Source: Siphonodentalium dalli
Lineage: Eukaryota; Mollusca; Scaphopoda; Gadilida; Siphonodentaliidae
Assembly: GCA_032622095.1 (NCBI GenBank)
Contig: CP136067.1
Coordinates: 127,073,030-127,137,029, forward strand
Length of the DNA: 64,000 nucleotides
Direction of reading: 5' to 3'
The stretch's first letter is position 1. The number at the start of each line of letters is the position of its first letter. A program made the position numbers and the translations under genes. Under the pieces are notes generated by a model, which was given only the letters and a program-made list of their open reading frames with translations, was not told the origin of the DNA and searched no databases. Below are positions 12,560 through 23,819 of the stretch, piece after piece.

Positions 12560-12955
12560 CTAGCTTGGGGGTCCCAGGGGAAATCACTCTACTAATTTGT
12601 ATTTGGTGTATTGTAACCTGGTGTTAAAGGGACAACTCCGTCAAAGCCAAACCCTTTAAAGCGTCAGCGCTATGTGCTATCCCTTGCGGCTGGCAAAGAG
12701 CGCGAGAGCGATTTGGCCGACGATGACGTCGATCTAGGGGATTGTATTCGGGACCGAATACAGGCAATGCTGTATTTGCCAAATTCGTCACTCGTGCATC
12801 CGACGGATATGAGAATCCAAATTGGTTTGTTGAGTTATCGTTCTTCTTTGTTCGTGTTTGCCCTAACATTATACCTGACCACCAATTACATAGAGTTACT
12901 GCTCTTTGTTCGCCATTTCTGCAAACTCCAAATCTCATGTAAAAAAAGAAGAGAA
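12560..12955. other. GC-richer block ending in an A-rich tract
   Basis: A block of clearly higher GC than its surroundings contains the palindrome GTATTCGGGACCGAATAC and ends in an A/AG-rich run at about 12940-12960. Frames stay open on both strands (104 codons on the minus strand), but no domain is recognisable. An A-rich 3' tail after a compositionally distinct block would suit a retrocopy or SINE-like insertion. This is a weak call. Confidence 0.3.
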
Positions 12956-12959
12956 AAAG

Positions 12960-13587
12960 AGCACACTAACCAAATCTTAATTTCAGTTTTACACTCAGTT
13001 TTAAATATCCATATTATTAAACTATTCTATCTAATCTCTTGAAACAAACTTGATATTTTATTCATAATTCAAGAAGCTCATGATAAATCGCTCTTTAACA
13101 ATAAAACCGTCCTCGCGTCACTTTTATACTTTAGCGTCACGTATTCGTCCGTACGTATGTTCGAAATTATTGTCTAATTTCTGACTAAATACATCTTGAT
13201 TTGATATTACGTGACATGAACCCCTATCTACATGTATCTTATTAAATTATTTGCTACGAGTTTCCATATACGAACTATTACCACATTGATATCTTTGAAA
13301 TTTTATTACCAAAATAACCCCAATTCACCCTTGCATGATTACAACTGTTATCATGTTATTTTCGTTTATATTGTTTTATTCATATTGTTTTCTCGTTTCT
13401 CGTCTCTACTTATCTTCTAACACTCCTACTTCACTCCCTCATTTCTCTCCTCAACTCCTACTCAGACCTCCAGTATGGTACCAAATCTTAACAAATCAAG
13501 CCAATCTTTTTTCATTCATTATGATTGAACTATTTTACCCAATTTTCCGACGACTGATAGAGTGTAGTGTTCTGTTAATGTGTAAAG
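12960..13587. other. AT-rich stretch before the LINE
   Basis: Very AT-rich, with no recognisable protein. It may include the LINE's 5' UTR or lost ORF1 region, but nothing confirms this. Confidence 0.4.
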
Positions 13588-15895
13588 ATTGGCATTAGTC
13601 AATACAGAGCAGCTATCGACAGGTTCTACGCCAGTGCACACATTCGTCGTTCCAAACGGGTGACGAATCACATCAATCTAAGTCAATTGAAAACTAAAGT
13701 CATGCCCCTTATTAGAATTATGATCCTATATTCATTACTTATACCTTTACAGTGTGTTGATATCGAGATGAATCATGGACCTAAAGGCCCCAAATCTATT
13801 GCACTATGTCATGTTAACATACGAAGTCTGGTGGCAACAACTGACGATATACCATCACTGACACATATTTAAAACAAAGTTGAATACATTGAAAACGAAT
13901 TAGTTCATAATGGTGAAAATGATATTATATGCCTTTCTGAAACCTGGCTAGGGCCCCCAATACCAGATACATATATATAAATAAATGGCTACTCCCTAAT
14001 ACGTCGTGACCGAAATAGAAATGGTGGTGGCGTACCTATTTATTGTAACGAAATGTGAGCCCCAAATGAAGACCTGACTTAGAAGACCCAGACCATGAAA
14101 ACATAATGTTTGAGATAAAATCAGATAACCACAATATTAATTGGTTGTTTATATCGAACACCACCACAAAGGGCCGATGAAATGTCCAAATTCCTAGAAG
14201 CTTTGTACACCTCAAAGTCAACTGTTTTCAGTATGCATTTCGATTGTGTTATTGTATTAGGTGATTTTAACGATCGGTGTAAAACCTGGGATGATAGTCA
14301 CACAAATAGTCCACTGGGTCGTAAACTGTTTCATGTGATTGACAACCTTAAACTAACACAGTTGGTCAAGACGGCTACTCGAATAACTGACACTTTTCGT
14401 TACTTATGAGATCTGATATTCACCGATTCCCCAACCCTCTTTTTCGACACCGCAGTATTAGATTCTTTAAAGGGACTCGACCACATGATAACTCAATGCA
14501 AAGTTCGCTTTACCAAGCGTAAAACCTTATGCTATACACGACACGTCTGGGATTACTGTCGCGCCGACGTCGATGGCCTATTACGTTCCTTAGCACATGC
14601 TCCGCTCGATATATTTTCTGATGTCTTCCCGGGATATTGACGATATACTTAATTCTTGGACCAAATTATTACTAGATTGAGACTCTGAATTTATTCCAAA
14701 TAAAACTGTTACAATCCGTCCGCGTGACGCGCCATGGATGACGAATGATGTTAGACGAAAAATGCGTATACGAAACAGAACTCATTGTAAATTTACGGCA
14801 TAAGGGTCTCTTGGCAAAACTTAAGACATTTGGAGTAGAAGGAAATCTTTTGTTATGGTTCAAAAGTTACTTGTCAAATCGCGTTCAAAGAGTAGTTTTG
14901 AATGGCCAATCATCATCATGGTTATCTACAAGGATAAATATTAGGTCCACTTCTTTTCTTGTTTTATCTAATCTAACGACATTACTTAAAATCTTGGAAC
15001 CGACGTTAATATGTTTGCAGATGATACCGCACTCTACCAGGAAATAACTAACCCATCTTCATATGATACCCTCAATAGAGATTTGACAAAACTTGCTGCT
15101 TGGGCAAGTGATTGGCTAGTAAACTATAATGCTCAAAGATCTACATTTATGATACTTACTACCAAATCAACGCCCAAGATTAAACCAAACGTACTGTTCA
15201 GTGATCAACCTATTCCCCCCCCCCCCAAACACACACAACTTGTAATTACTTTTACCTCCAATATGTCCTGGTCCGCCCACATCACCTCGATAACAAACAA
15301 GGCCTTTTCGAGACTCCATCCTCTCTTTCGCTTGAAATATACAACCCCAAGAACCTGTTTAGGCAACATATATAACACATTTGTTCGACCAATTCTCGAA
15401 TACGGAAATGTGCTATTTGACAACTGTTTTATATATGAAAACGACATGATAGAATGTGTTTAACAAAGAGCTGCATTAATGTGCACCGGGGCATTGAGAC
15501 ATACACCTTAAAACAAGTTACTCAATAAACTATATTGGATTTCATTACACGAGCGCCGTAAATGTCATAGACTAATACAATTTTTAAAGATATCGAAAGG
15601 ACTTTGTCCCTTATATTTAAGCAGAATGTTCCCGAAGAGAAAAGTTTTCCAATCATGGTTAACACTGAGATTACATAATCGTCTTCAATTTTTTTTCGGC
15701 CAGACTGAGTAAGGTACAGAATTCCTTCCGTTATCAAACCACAAACGATTCGAATGATCTTATGAGATTAAAACATCCCCAACATTAGCTGCTTTTAAAA
15801 AATCGATATTCCCTAATAAAACTCCAACCCGTAATAGTAAGCTATTTTCATATGGTGTCGGAAAAGCACGTTCATTTCACTGTCCAATGCGTTGA
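13588..15895 (+). pseudogene. degenerate CR1/Jockey-like LINE (endonuclease + reverse transcriptase)
   Basis: The order of parts is that of an APE-type non-LTR retrotransposon. First comes a short N-terminal leader with a 2A-like relic (13753-13782). Then the endonuclease: HVNIRSL, ICLSETWL (catalytic Glu), RRDRNRNGGG, VLGDFND at about 14260, and LDH replacing the usual SDH. Then the linker DAPWMTNDVRRKMRIRNR. Then RT: LKTFGV..LLLWFKSYLSNR, QG(stop)ILGPLLFL, FADDTALYQ at 15011, and KHTQLVITFTSNMSWSAHI. The thumb/C-terminal part (FVRPILEYG, RRKCHRLIQFLK) runs to a stop at 15893-15895. Several in-frame stops and frameshifts, plus a deletion of the RT finger region near 14800, make it inactive. 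A C homopolymer near 15216-15229 interrupts the RT. Confidence 0.9.
13753..13782 (+). other. 2A-like ribosome-skipping motif relic in LINE leader
   Basis: The codons read CVDIEMNHGP, followed by Lys. The consensus of 2A-like peptides is D-x-E-x-N-P-G-P, and copies are known near the N-terminus of several invertebrate CR1-like LINEs. Here the Pro of NPGP is His, so skipping would be expected to fail. It lies after a hydrophobic stretch and just before the endonuclease domain, the position described for such LINEs. Confidence 0.6.
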
Positions 15896-16054
15896 ATCTT
15901 CACAAGATGTCAACTATGCGTAAACAAATCTGGAAATATTCAAACCAAATCCCACAAATAAACACCAACCGACATCGAAGTATCAACATGACAACATGCG
16001 CGGTTTAAAATTATGCGATGACAAATTTTATCCACGCCCAGCTCCGGTGGTAGA

Positions 16055-16536
16055 ACAGATTGTCCTGCATATGGTAAACAGTATAGGACATGTTCGAGTT
16101 TCAATCATTTTCAGAAAATGTGCTTGTCAAAGACAGACCAAATGACCGGCCGATACCATGGTGAAAATAAATTGGGACATTAACGGACACTGTGATCGCA
16201 AAAAGAAAGTTAGGACGCTGCCAGCAAAAAATGGGAAAAGTTAATATCGATGATCAGCAATCCTAGGAAAGTGATGCAGAATATTCTTTCGCTATGAACA
16301 CCACCCAAACCAATCGATGAACATTATAATAGTTCGACATCGAAATAAATGGAACTGTGTCCAGACTGACAGCTGACTCAGGTGCTGGTATAAATGTGAT
16401 CGATGAACGTTACCGTACGAACATGTCCCCACAACCAACTCTTAAGAAATCAAACACTAAGATATTCTCATACGGATCAACACAACCCATGAATACGCTA
16501 ATTACCATCAAGCCGAAACTGTCCAAAATTTGGTGA
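16055..16536 (+). pseudogene. gypsy-type LTR retrotransposon relic (zinc knuckle + protease)
   Basis: Frame 16055-16183 reads DCPAYGKQYRTCSSFNHFQKMC, which matches the gag/nucleocapsid zinc knuckle of invertebrate gypsy elements (CPA.GK..CxxC....H....C). The first zinc Cys is Tyr here. A second frame, 16333-16536, reads DIEINGTV..LTADSGAGINVIDERY and SNTKIFSYGS, a retropepsin-like aspartic protease with DSGA at the DTGA/DSGA catalytic site. A stop follows at 16534-16536, and no RT is seen downstream. The two pieces are separated by stops and about 150 bases. It is a small dead remnant with no LTRs visible. Confidence 0.7.
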
Positions 16537-16971
16537 CTGAGAGCTGATATATTTTCACGTTGTCTTCGGGAAGTGTGGTTCCCTCCCATCGTGTGACTCA
16601 GCAATCAAGCTCGGACTGGTGACATTTGATTAAACTGATAACGCTGTATAAATCAACTGACAATAATATCAGTTCCCTCACACAGTAGGGAATGAACATT
16701 TATGCATAAGGAGTTGGAGAATTAAAGGACTAGTGCAAAGTATGCCAATTCAAATGTTTACCTTTACAAAAATAACATAATGTGATAGTTACAGCCTTTG
16801 CGACTTAAAGGGGGAGGTTCAATTCCTGTGTTTTAGATTGGTCGAAAATCGTATTATCCGTAATTTAAATTCTCACATCATGACACTTGAAACAAATGTT
16901 TTAGAATATAGATGCAGCTGGAGGGGCACTATCATCACGCGGGTGAGTGCCGAGTTTAATATTTATCTTGC

Positions 16972-17235
16972 TTAACAAGTCAGTACGGTTGAGTACCTCG
17001 CTTTGCACAATCTCACTGCTGAACGAGATTCCCGACATCTCTGATAAATTGCTTTTTATGAGAATTCCAATGTTCAAAAGCAAAATGAAAATGCAGACTG
17101 GTGTGACATAAAGTCTAAAGACAATCCTTACAATTAAATCGTTCGATGGTAGGTCTATATAAAATATCCGAGTGGTAGTACATCCCAGTCCGAGATTTCG
17201 TAATGTGGGGTACTCAACCGTACTGATTCGTTAAA
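16972..17235. repeat. inverted-repeat block, 25-bp arms
   Basis: TTAACAAGTCAGTACGGTTG plus AGTAC at the left is mirrored by GTACTCAACCGTACTGATTC plus GTTAA at the right, with two mismatches in 25. The GAGTACCTCG/GAGATACTCG flavour continues just outside the right arm. It may be a small MITE; no target duplication was identified. Confidence 0.5.
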
Positions 17236-17427
17236 CGAGATACTCGACCGCACGAATAACTTGGGTACTTAACCGCACGTCATGTGGAGATAGTGACCCC
17301 TTCAGCGTTAGCAGGTATGTGCATGGTCAATTGATCATTAAATCGTGTATCACAATTACTTGTGTTTTCATTTAACTTCTATAGATATTCTAGTACATTA
17401 AATTGATCTCTTAATAGTTTTTTGGAT

Positions 17428-17702
17428 AATGACTAATTTATATTATGATCAAAGTCAAAATGACTAGCACATTTCCTTATTCATGGTGACTAATTTGTAC
17501 CAAGCTTAGTCAAGATGACTAAGATATTATCCTAGTCAACGTGACTAAGTAGTAAAATATTTAGTCAAAATTACTAACAGCAACTTAGCCATGATGACTC
17601 ATGTAACTGCCTTGCATAGTCAGAATGACTATGTTTCAACCCTTAGTCACCATGACTCAGTTGTTCGGCCATTAGTTATACTAACTACCAAATCTTAGTT
17701 GA
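17428..17702. repeat. AGTCA/TGACT palindromic minisatellite, locus 2
   Basis: About nine units of a 19-base dyad (CTTAGTCA-N3-TGACTAAG and variants) are spaced at roughly 30 bases. Examples are CTTAGTCAAGATGACTAAG, CATAGTCAGAATGACTATG and CTTAGTCACCATGACTCAG. Several half-sites match the AP-1/bZIP-type core TGA(C/G)TCA or TGACTAA. Confidence 0.8.
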
Positions 17703-17709
17703 ATCTGAG

Positions 17710-20606
17710 ATAAGGATATTTTCATTGTGACTGCATAGCAAACTCATATATGGTTACCAGTTGTCTCTAATCGGTAGTTTACTTCAAATAACACAACCGC
17801 AATGCATAAGTTTAAGGCAAAAAACCCTCGAAACCGTGCGGAATTATACCAATTCTCCCGCATGAATTAAGCTGATTGAGCACCCTTCGCCGTGCAACAT
17901 CCCACAACACCTAATTGTGGCCGATCTCGCTTCCTACCAAACATATTGTTAGAACGTACCATGAGAAAGAAACGGGCCAATGTCGGTGATTACAATCATT
18001 GTCAGTCACAGATTTGAACGAAGTTACAAAATATCGCCCAAGTATACGCACAATCCTCCGTCAATGCCATAAAAACATGTGAATGCATGAGCATATGAAA
18101 TCAATATTCACAAGTGTTTAACGTCCCATTGTGGTCTGCGCTCCAAAATACACCTGATAATGTTCGCTTTTAAATGTTTCCCTCTATCTAACTAGGTCGA
18201 TACATACTTTAAAGACATATTGTGGATTTTTTTCGGATGCGTGGAACTGATAAGATATAGTATTCAGGCGATATGCCAACTGGGAAAATGTAGCATTCTG
18301 CTAACATCGACGACAACTCAAGCAACTCACGACCCCTCCATATAATAAATCGTCTGAACTACTCTCAATTGTGAAGTCTTCTACTATAAACAGGTGCCGC
18401 CATGGTCATACTGATACCACACGGGCGAGATGCCCATGGTATGACAACTTTCTTTGAACGACGGTCGCACACCGAGTGAAGGGAACATCAAACACAGACA
18501 TATATGTTTGAGTAAACTGTATCGTGAGATGAATTTCTGAAGCAAAGCTAATAGTTGTCTCTGCAAGCTGTAATGTGTTCAGTTGTCTGCCGATAACATT
18601 ATTGTTGACTGAGCATACCATGCGAGGACCATCATATCTCAAGACAAAAACCAATATGACATTTGGAACTTATTCCCTATTCCTTAGTCATTATTCTGAA
18701 AAAATGTCTCTTTCGGTCCAATTGACGCCATGGGTGGGTGGCCCGCCCCAAATACCCCCTAGAAATACCGCTACCACAACATGTCACCCCGCGGGGGGGG
18801 GGGTACCATCCCGGGATAAACATGGGGTATGGATCCGTTTAGAGAACGGTAAGCATTTCGGCTGATTTGACGGCCCAAATACCCCATAGAAACACACCTA
18901 CCCCACCCATCACCCAGTAGTGTGAAATTGTTTGTGTTTAGATTGTTGCATATGAACTCGAAAGCCCATGAGTAGGAAATTCATGAGTAGGAAACTGTTG
19001 GAAATTTAAACACTTGGAATGGTCGAGGGAAAACGTTGGAAAATTCCAATCCAAGGGGAGTGGTGCAACTCGAATTCCCCCAAGTGCAGAACTTGACAGG
19101 TTCGGGTTGATGGTGAAGTTGTATATTTCAAGTCTATAAATACCCCAGCGTGAACCTCTATATAGGCACATGACATAGCTACAAATCGTGCGAACGAACC
19201 AGGCCTTGTCAGATTTAAATTAACCATGGAAATGCTTTGTGTGTGATGTAGGTCACTTTGAAATATCCCGATGAAACAAGCGAATTGACAGCTCTGTCGC
19301 ACATAAAGCAGAAGAGCAGATATTGAGAGTCTGTCGGCCAGGGACAAATCGATTGTGATAATATCAGCGATGCATCTGATTATCACTTCCAGCCATACAC
19401 GCCACCTGAGTTACTGAGTAGATCACTTCATCAACGTCTCGTGCGTCAGGGCCCACAAAGACGCAACTTTTAATCAGTTTGCGGATATACTTCTCATGAA
19501 AGTATATCTCTGATAAGTACAAGTTGGGACAGGCAGGGACAGTGGAAACAAACGAGAACCACTTCTGCCAACCACACACACCGCCCTATTGATACATCAA
19601 CTGCTTTCTCGTACGTCAGAGCTAACTATATTGTATATAAGAGGCTTTCATATGAAATAAAACCCGAAGTATACCCATATTAAGCGATGCATAAATGCAT
19701 AATTTATTAGTGTTCTCGATTGATTCATTTATACTGGATCTGCCGAGTGCCCTCTCGAATGACGATTTCCATCTTCGGAATGTTTAGCTAGTAGTTTTCA
19801 CCAAGAACTGATCGGCCGACTTCATCTTATCGACAAGGGCATCGTGAACTACAGAGAAATTCCATTGTGTGATAAGAGAATATATCACGTATTTATCTCC
19901 ATGGTGTGAATAAACAAATACTGAATGGTTATAGGGTGGGTGTAAATGTGGTGTTTATGTTATATCTGTTCTGCACCAATTCAACCCAGAATAAACAAAT
20001 GATTTAACCCGTTAATAATAACTACTCATTTACGAGTATTTATATTAGGATCGATGTTCAGATAATAAGTTAGTAAGGTCACCACTTTCTTTTAAGCTAA
20101 CAATAGACGCTCTTTATTGGTAATTATCGGTGCCTTTTTAATTCATCTGTGGTCAACGGCATATATATCCCACTACACTCTATCTGTTCGCAACTTTGTT
20201 CCAAAACCCCTGGACCGATTTCAACAAATAAGGTGTGGTGATTCTGAGTAACCAGGCGGATGGTATAACGGATATAGGTTTTCAAAATATTGATCTGAAA
20301 ATAAATACAATTTAATTTAAAAAACATTAAGAATAGTGTTGTTAAATTGAGTAAGGAGTTGAAACTAAGAAGAAACATAAGCTTAAGATTTGTTTTGTTT
20401 TAGATTAAATTAAGTTAAATTGTTCGCATGCTCGTAGCACAAATGGGCCGCAGATCCCTCTAACGCCGACTAAAGGCTCCATAATCTAGTCAGTCCTGGA
20501 CCATGAGGCCAGTCAAGTAAAGGCAATTTGATTATGAGTACACAACAGAAGCGGCATCTGAACTGTTGCAAGTGGGCAACCAGAGGAACACATTTTAATA
20601 CAAAAT
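17710..20606. other. gene-free stretch with small repeats
   Basis: No gene is supported. At 18735-18925 a CCCAAATACCCC..TAGAAA block occurs twice about 120 bases apart, with a G homopolymer near 18796. A 126-codon minus-strand frame at 19006-19386 has no recognisable domain. A TATAAATA at about 19135 is unsupported by anything downstream. Confidence 0.4.
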
Positions 20607-20611
20607 ATATT

Positions 20612-20870
20612 TGTCGGGAAGTACGGATAAGTATCGGGAAGGTCGAATAAATCGGACAAGCAAAGTACTGCATGTAACACACCTTTACTCTCAGCTACAT
20701 TATCCCAATCTGACTTCAATAACACAAGTACATATTGTCACATTCACAGTTCACTCACGCGCATATAATAGCGCGTGCCTTATCGTGTGCATTGTCTGTT
20801 ATTCACTCAGTTGCAGTCGTCACCACAGTTGACCGTCCGATATATACAGGTGCGTATCTAATCCCCGACA
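20612..20870 (-). repeat. 3' LTR of the BEL/Pao-like element
   Basis: It has the same length as the partner LTR and reaches TGTCGGG/CCCCGACA ends. The element's ORF ends 13 bases inside it. On the minus strand the bases just before it read CGGAGGA, a short polypurine tract. Confidence 0.92.
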
Positions 20871-21949
20871 TCCTCCGGGGGCACAGAACAGAAGTCCAAA
20901 TTCAGGAACAGAGAAGAGGTCAGTTTTGCGTTGAAGTATCCATTCAAAGTTAGACACACTCTGGACCTCATGAAAGTAGGTCCAAAAGATAACTTAGTCG
21001 GGTTTGTCAAGGATCTGACACCAGGAATGCACGGTACATGTAATTCAGATTCAATTACAGAACACTCGTCTGGAAGACCTAAAGCAACATATGCAAATAC
21101 GTCACGCGAATCCACTATCGAGTTCGAATACTCATCATATGACTGAAGACTGTACAGTGTCTGAGAACCGTGTAGCACACCAATCACATACGCATCGCTC
21201 TTGTGTGGTTCAGAAGAATTGTGAGTATCAAGATAGGGCGAGTTCTCTCCGACGAGGGGAATACATGCAGCAGCTGCCATCAATATACCTGGTGTCGTCG
21301 GGGTATACATGGGTGAAGTTGGTTGGTCATCTGATGATATCGACCTACTAGTATGTGCACCAGAAACAAACACATCCGACTGAGGATCTATCTGACAAGG
21401 AATCGAATTATCGGAAGATTCAGAACCTGAAACCGAAGCGTCTATATATATCAGAGTGTCACTAACAGGCGAAGCGCAGTCAGCTGTAACTGGTTCTGTA
21501 CTGACTGAATTCAGACCATTGGGCACATGAATGTCGGCAGAACTTCTGTCATCAAACGAAGCTGGTACATTACATTCCTGGTAGTCTGCTTCTGTAGACG
21601 GGAAATATCGAACTAGCTGGGTTGTGCACGTGTCTCTTACATCAAGATGTCCATCAAGATACTGCCCAATCATGTAACACCTGTCTCGCACACCTCGCAT
21701 AGCATCCTCTATAAGGTCAGCTTCTCTGATATAAGCATCATCATTCTCTATGTGTTCTATTAGATCCCAGGATGACCGACCTAGAACTTTAACATTAGTT
21801 CTGATCAGCACTTGAATATCTAAGAGTTCTTCTGCGCATTCCAGAGATTGTAAATCCATGAGAACATCGGCCTTGCGAACAAGATCTAGCGTGTCACCGA
21901 AGAGGTGTGTCCATATCGTTATGTTCATGCGTTCCTTTGTCGAATTCAT
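20858..21949 (-). CDS. single 363-codon ORF of the LTR element (gag-like?)
   Basis: The ATG lies about 32 bases after the 5' LTR, directly after the putative primer site, and the stop lies inside the 3' LTR, ending PPEDVGD-stop. The N-terminal ~110 residues are helical and charged (for example RKADVLMDLQSLECAEELLD and HIENDDAYIREADLIEDAMR), which resembles the coiled-coil start of BEL/Pao Gag. The middle is Ser/Asp/Thr-rich (SSDNSIP, SDDQPTSPMYTPTTPG). The last ~60 residues have no recognised domain, and there is no zinc knuckle. The ORF is intact although the whole pol region is missing, so the deletion was in frame or the frame has been kept. Confidence 0.6.
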   Translation of the reverse strand: MNSTKERMNITIWTHLFGDTLDLVRKADVLMDLQSLECAEELLDIQVLIRTNVKVLGRSSWDLIEHIENDDAYIREADLIEDAMRGVRDRCYMIGQYLDGHLDVRDTCTTQLVRYFPSTEADYQECNVPASFDDRSSADIHVPNGLNSVSTEPVTADCASPVSDTLIYIDASVSGSESSDNSIPCQIDPQSDVFVSGAHTSRSISSDDQPTSPMYTPTTPGILMAAAACIPLVGENSPYLDTHNSSEPHKSDAYVIGVLHGSQTLYSLQSYDEYSNSIVDSRDVFAYVALGLPDECSVIESELHVPCIPGVRSLTNPTKLSFGPTFMRSRVCLTLNGYFNAKLTSSLFLNLDFCSVPPEDVGD

Positions 21950-21959
21950 GTTGCGTCCA

Positions 21960-21979
21960 GGATCCGGTTCGAGGGACCA
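21960..21979 (-). other. putative primer-binding site
   Basis: Read on the minus strand, TGGTCCCTCGAACCGGAT starts two bases after the 5' LTR. Starting with TGG (complement of a tRNA CCA end) at this place is the normal form of a PBS. The primer tRNA was not identified. Confidence 0.5.
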
Positions 21980-21981
21980 AA

Positions 21982-22240
21982 TGTCGGGAAGTACGGATAA
22001 GTATCGGGAAGATCGAAGAAGTCGGACAAGCGAAGTACTGCATGTAACACACCTTTACCCTCAGCTACATTATCCCAATCTGACTTCAATAACACAAGTA
22101 CATATTGTCACATTCACAGTTCACTCACGCGCATATAATAGCGCGTGCCTTATCGCGTGGATTGTCTGTTATTCACTCAGTTGCAGTCGTCACCACAGTT
22201 GACCGTCCGATATATACAGGGGCGTATCTAATCCCCGACA
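21982..22240 (-). repeat. 5' LTR of the BEL/Pao-like element
   Basis: 259 bp, TGTCGGG to CCCCGACA on the plus strand, near-identical to 20612-20870. It lies upstream of the ORF in the element's own (minus) orientation. Confidence 0.92.
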
Positions 22241-22331
22241 ATATTACATGCGTTTAAATAGACACCTCTCCCAAAATGTGACTTGTTGTATGCAGTATTG
22301 TATTCATGGGATTGGCTCAGAGGGAAGCATG

Positions 22332-22766
22332 TTATGAACGTTGTGTGTTCTGACGAGTTATCTCGTCGCCGGCGCTGAATGAGTTAATACTCACATAATT
22401 ATCGTCAGTAATAAATTTGGTAAATTTGTTCTTAAAGCCTGTCTTCGGTCGAATAATCTGTATTATATCGTCAAGAGTGTTCCATACTTTTGGAAATACA
22501 TGGATGGGTAGTTTTTCAGAGAATTGTATGTGAGGTCTTGTCGCCTGTATATTACCTGAGGACCTAATACTCACACTGGTATTGTTATATATTCTAAAAC
22601 TATTAACAAATGATTTAGGAACGTTTTCATAAATCCAGTCATGCATAAATAGATATATCCGATTCATATACTCATCCTGCAAGTTCATAATGTTATTATA
22701 TTTTAATAATGGTTCACTGTAAGCCCGAATTGATTTTTCTGTAGTATAACTTGATTTTTCAGCCAC
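22332..22766 (-). pseudogene. LINE C-terminal fragment
   Basis: The 144-residue frame matches the region after the RT of many invertebrate LINEs: LLKYNNIMNLQDEYMNRIYLF, MHDWIYENVPKSFVNSF, then an R..N/T-rich segment, LPIHVFPKVWNTLDDIIQ and GFKNKFTKFI. This is the PLF..L.IL...D.Y....F.....N..P..F ... P.IWN.L pattern. RT itself is absent: the element is 5'-truncated at about 22766, where a tandem array begins. Its 3' UTR would continue leftwards into the LTR element at 22245. Confidence 0.7.
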
Positions 22767-22769
22767 TCA

Positions 22770-23815
22770 CTGTATACCTATACACAACATTCGTGGTCAT
22801 ACGGTCACTCCTTGTCTGCAAATTCACATCACCATTAGCCATACGATCACTCCCTGTATACATTTTGGCGACTGCATGGTAATATAGCCAATAAATATAT
22901 ACAATGTGCATACACACTCCACCAGTGCCAGTGCCCCACCGAGTCAATCCAGATATACACTGACACCTCATAATTGACTATGCAGATCATCTAGATATAC
23001 ATGTAGCAATAAAACGTGCAGCACCTCAACATTGGCCATACCGCCACCCTCTTGACCATATAGTCAATACAGGTATACAACACCTCACCAATGCATATAC
23101 CGATACCATTTACGACCATTCGTTCACTCCATATTTGCATTTACACATCGCCCATGCCGCTCGATGTTTTCTCTCATACCCATCCATGATCACACATCTA
23201 CTCTCTGTATACATATACATCCACCAATGACAATACAGCCACGGGAGAGATGCATATATATCGCATATACAATCGTGACGACAAGGGCACTTCATATATA
23301 CCCACACACCGCCAATGATCACCCAGCAATACTTCAGCTATGCATATACTCTTCAACAATCAATGACCGCACAGTCATTCCATGAACACCTATATACATT
23401 GCACATAAGCATACAACCATTCCATATCTATTCATACATCCACAGGCCCACACATGATCATACAGCCAACATATATATACATCCATGAAATAGACACCCA
23501 ATATACGCATATATATCCCACATATGACCAAACAATCGCTCTATATATACATAAACAACACACATATGAACATACAGCTACTATAATTATACCCATACAA
23601 CACATCAATAACCATATAAACAATCATTGGATAGCTACTCACCTTACACATGACGATAGTCACCGGCTGTATACCTATACATCTCACAATGGACACACCA
23701 CCCTATCACCATATAGCCACTCCTTCGTACCATTAATGACCATACAATAACTCCCTGTAGAACTATACACTTCATCGATGACCACACATTCACTCCCTGC
23801 CTGCCATACGCCATA
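22770..23815. repeat. degenerate tandem array (CACTCCCTGTATAC type)
   Basis: A unit of about 55-60 bases built from TGACCATACAGTCACTCC, CTGTATACATATACA and CACCAATGA recurs with strong divergence, many indels and no perfect copy. Frames within it are chance. Confidence 0.65.
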
Positions 23816-23819
23816 TATT

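Larger units (their letters stand above)
20607..22245 (-). mobile_element. BEL/Pao-like non-autonomous LTR retrotransposon
   Basis: Two 259-bp direct repeats (20612-20870 and 21982-22240) start TGTCGGG and end CCCCGACA. They are flanked by the same 5-bp sequence ATATT (20607-20611 and 22241-22245), a target-site duplication. By eye the LTRs differ at about 8 positions, so the insertion is not very recent. The internal 1.1 kb holds a single minus-strand ORF, a putative tRNA-primer site next to the 5' LTR (21960-21979 on the plus strand) and a short purine run next to the 3' LTR. The element therefore reads on the minus strand. There is no RT, integrase or protease, so it depends on a helper. 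TGT...ACA ends and a 5-bp duplication fit BEL/Pao; gypsy is not excluded. Confidence 0.88.

Noticed and set aside
16812-16832. GGTTCAATTCC resembling a tRNA/SINE B box
   Set aside because: No A box or cloverleaf around it.
21961-21980. GGTTCGA next to ACCA, looking like a tRNA 3' end
   Set aside because: Too few bases between the loop and ACCA for a tRNA; best read as the primer-binding site of the LTR element.
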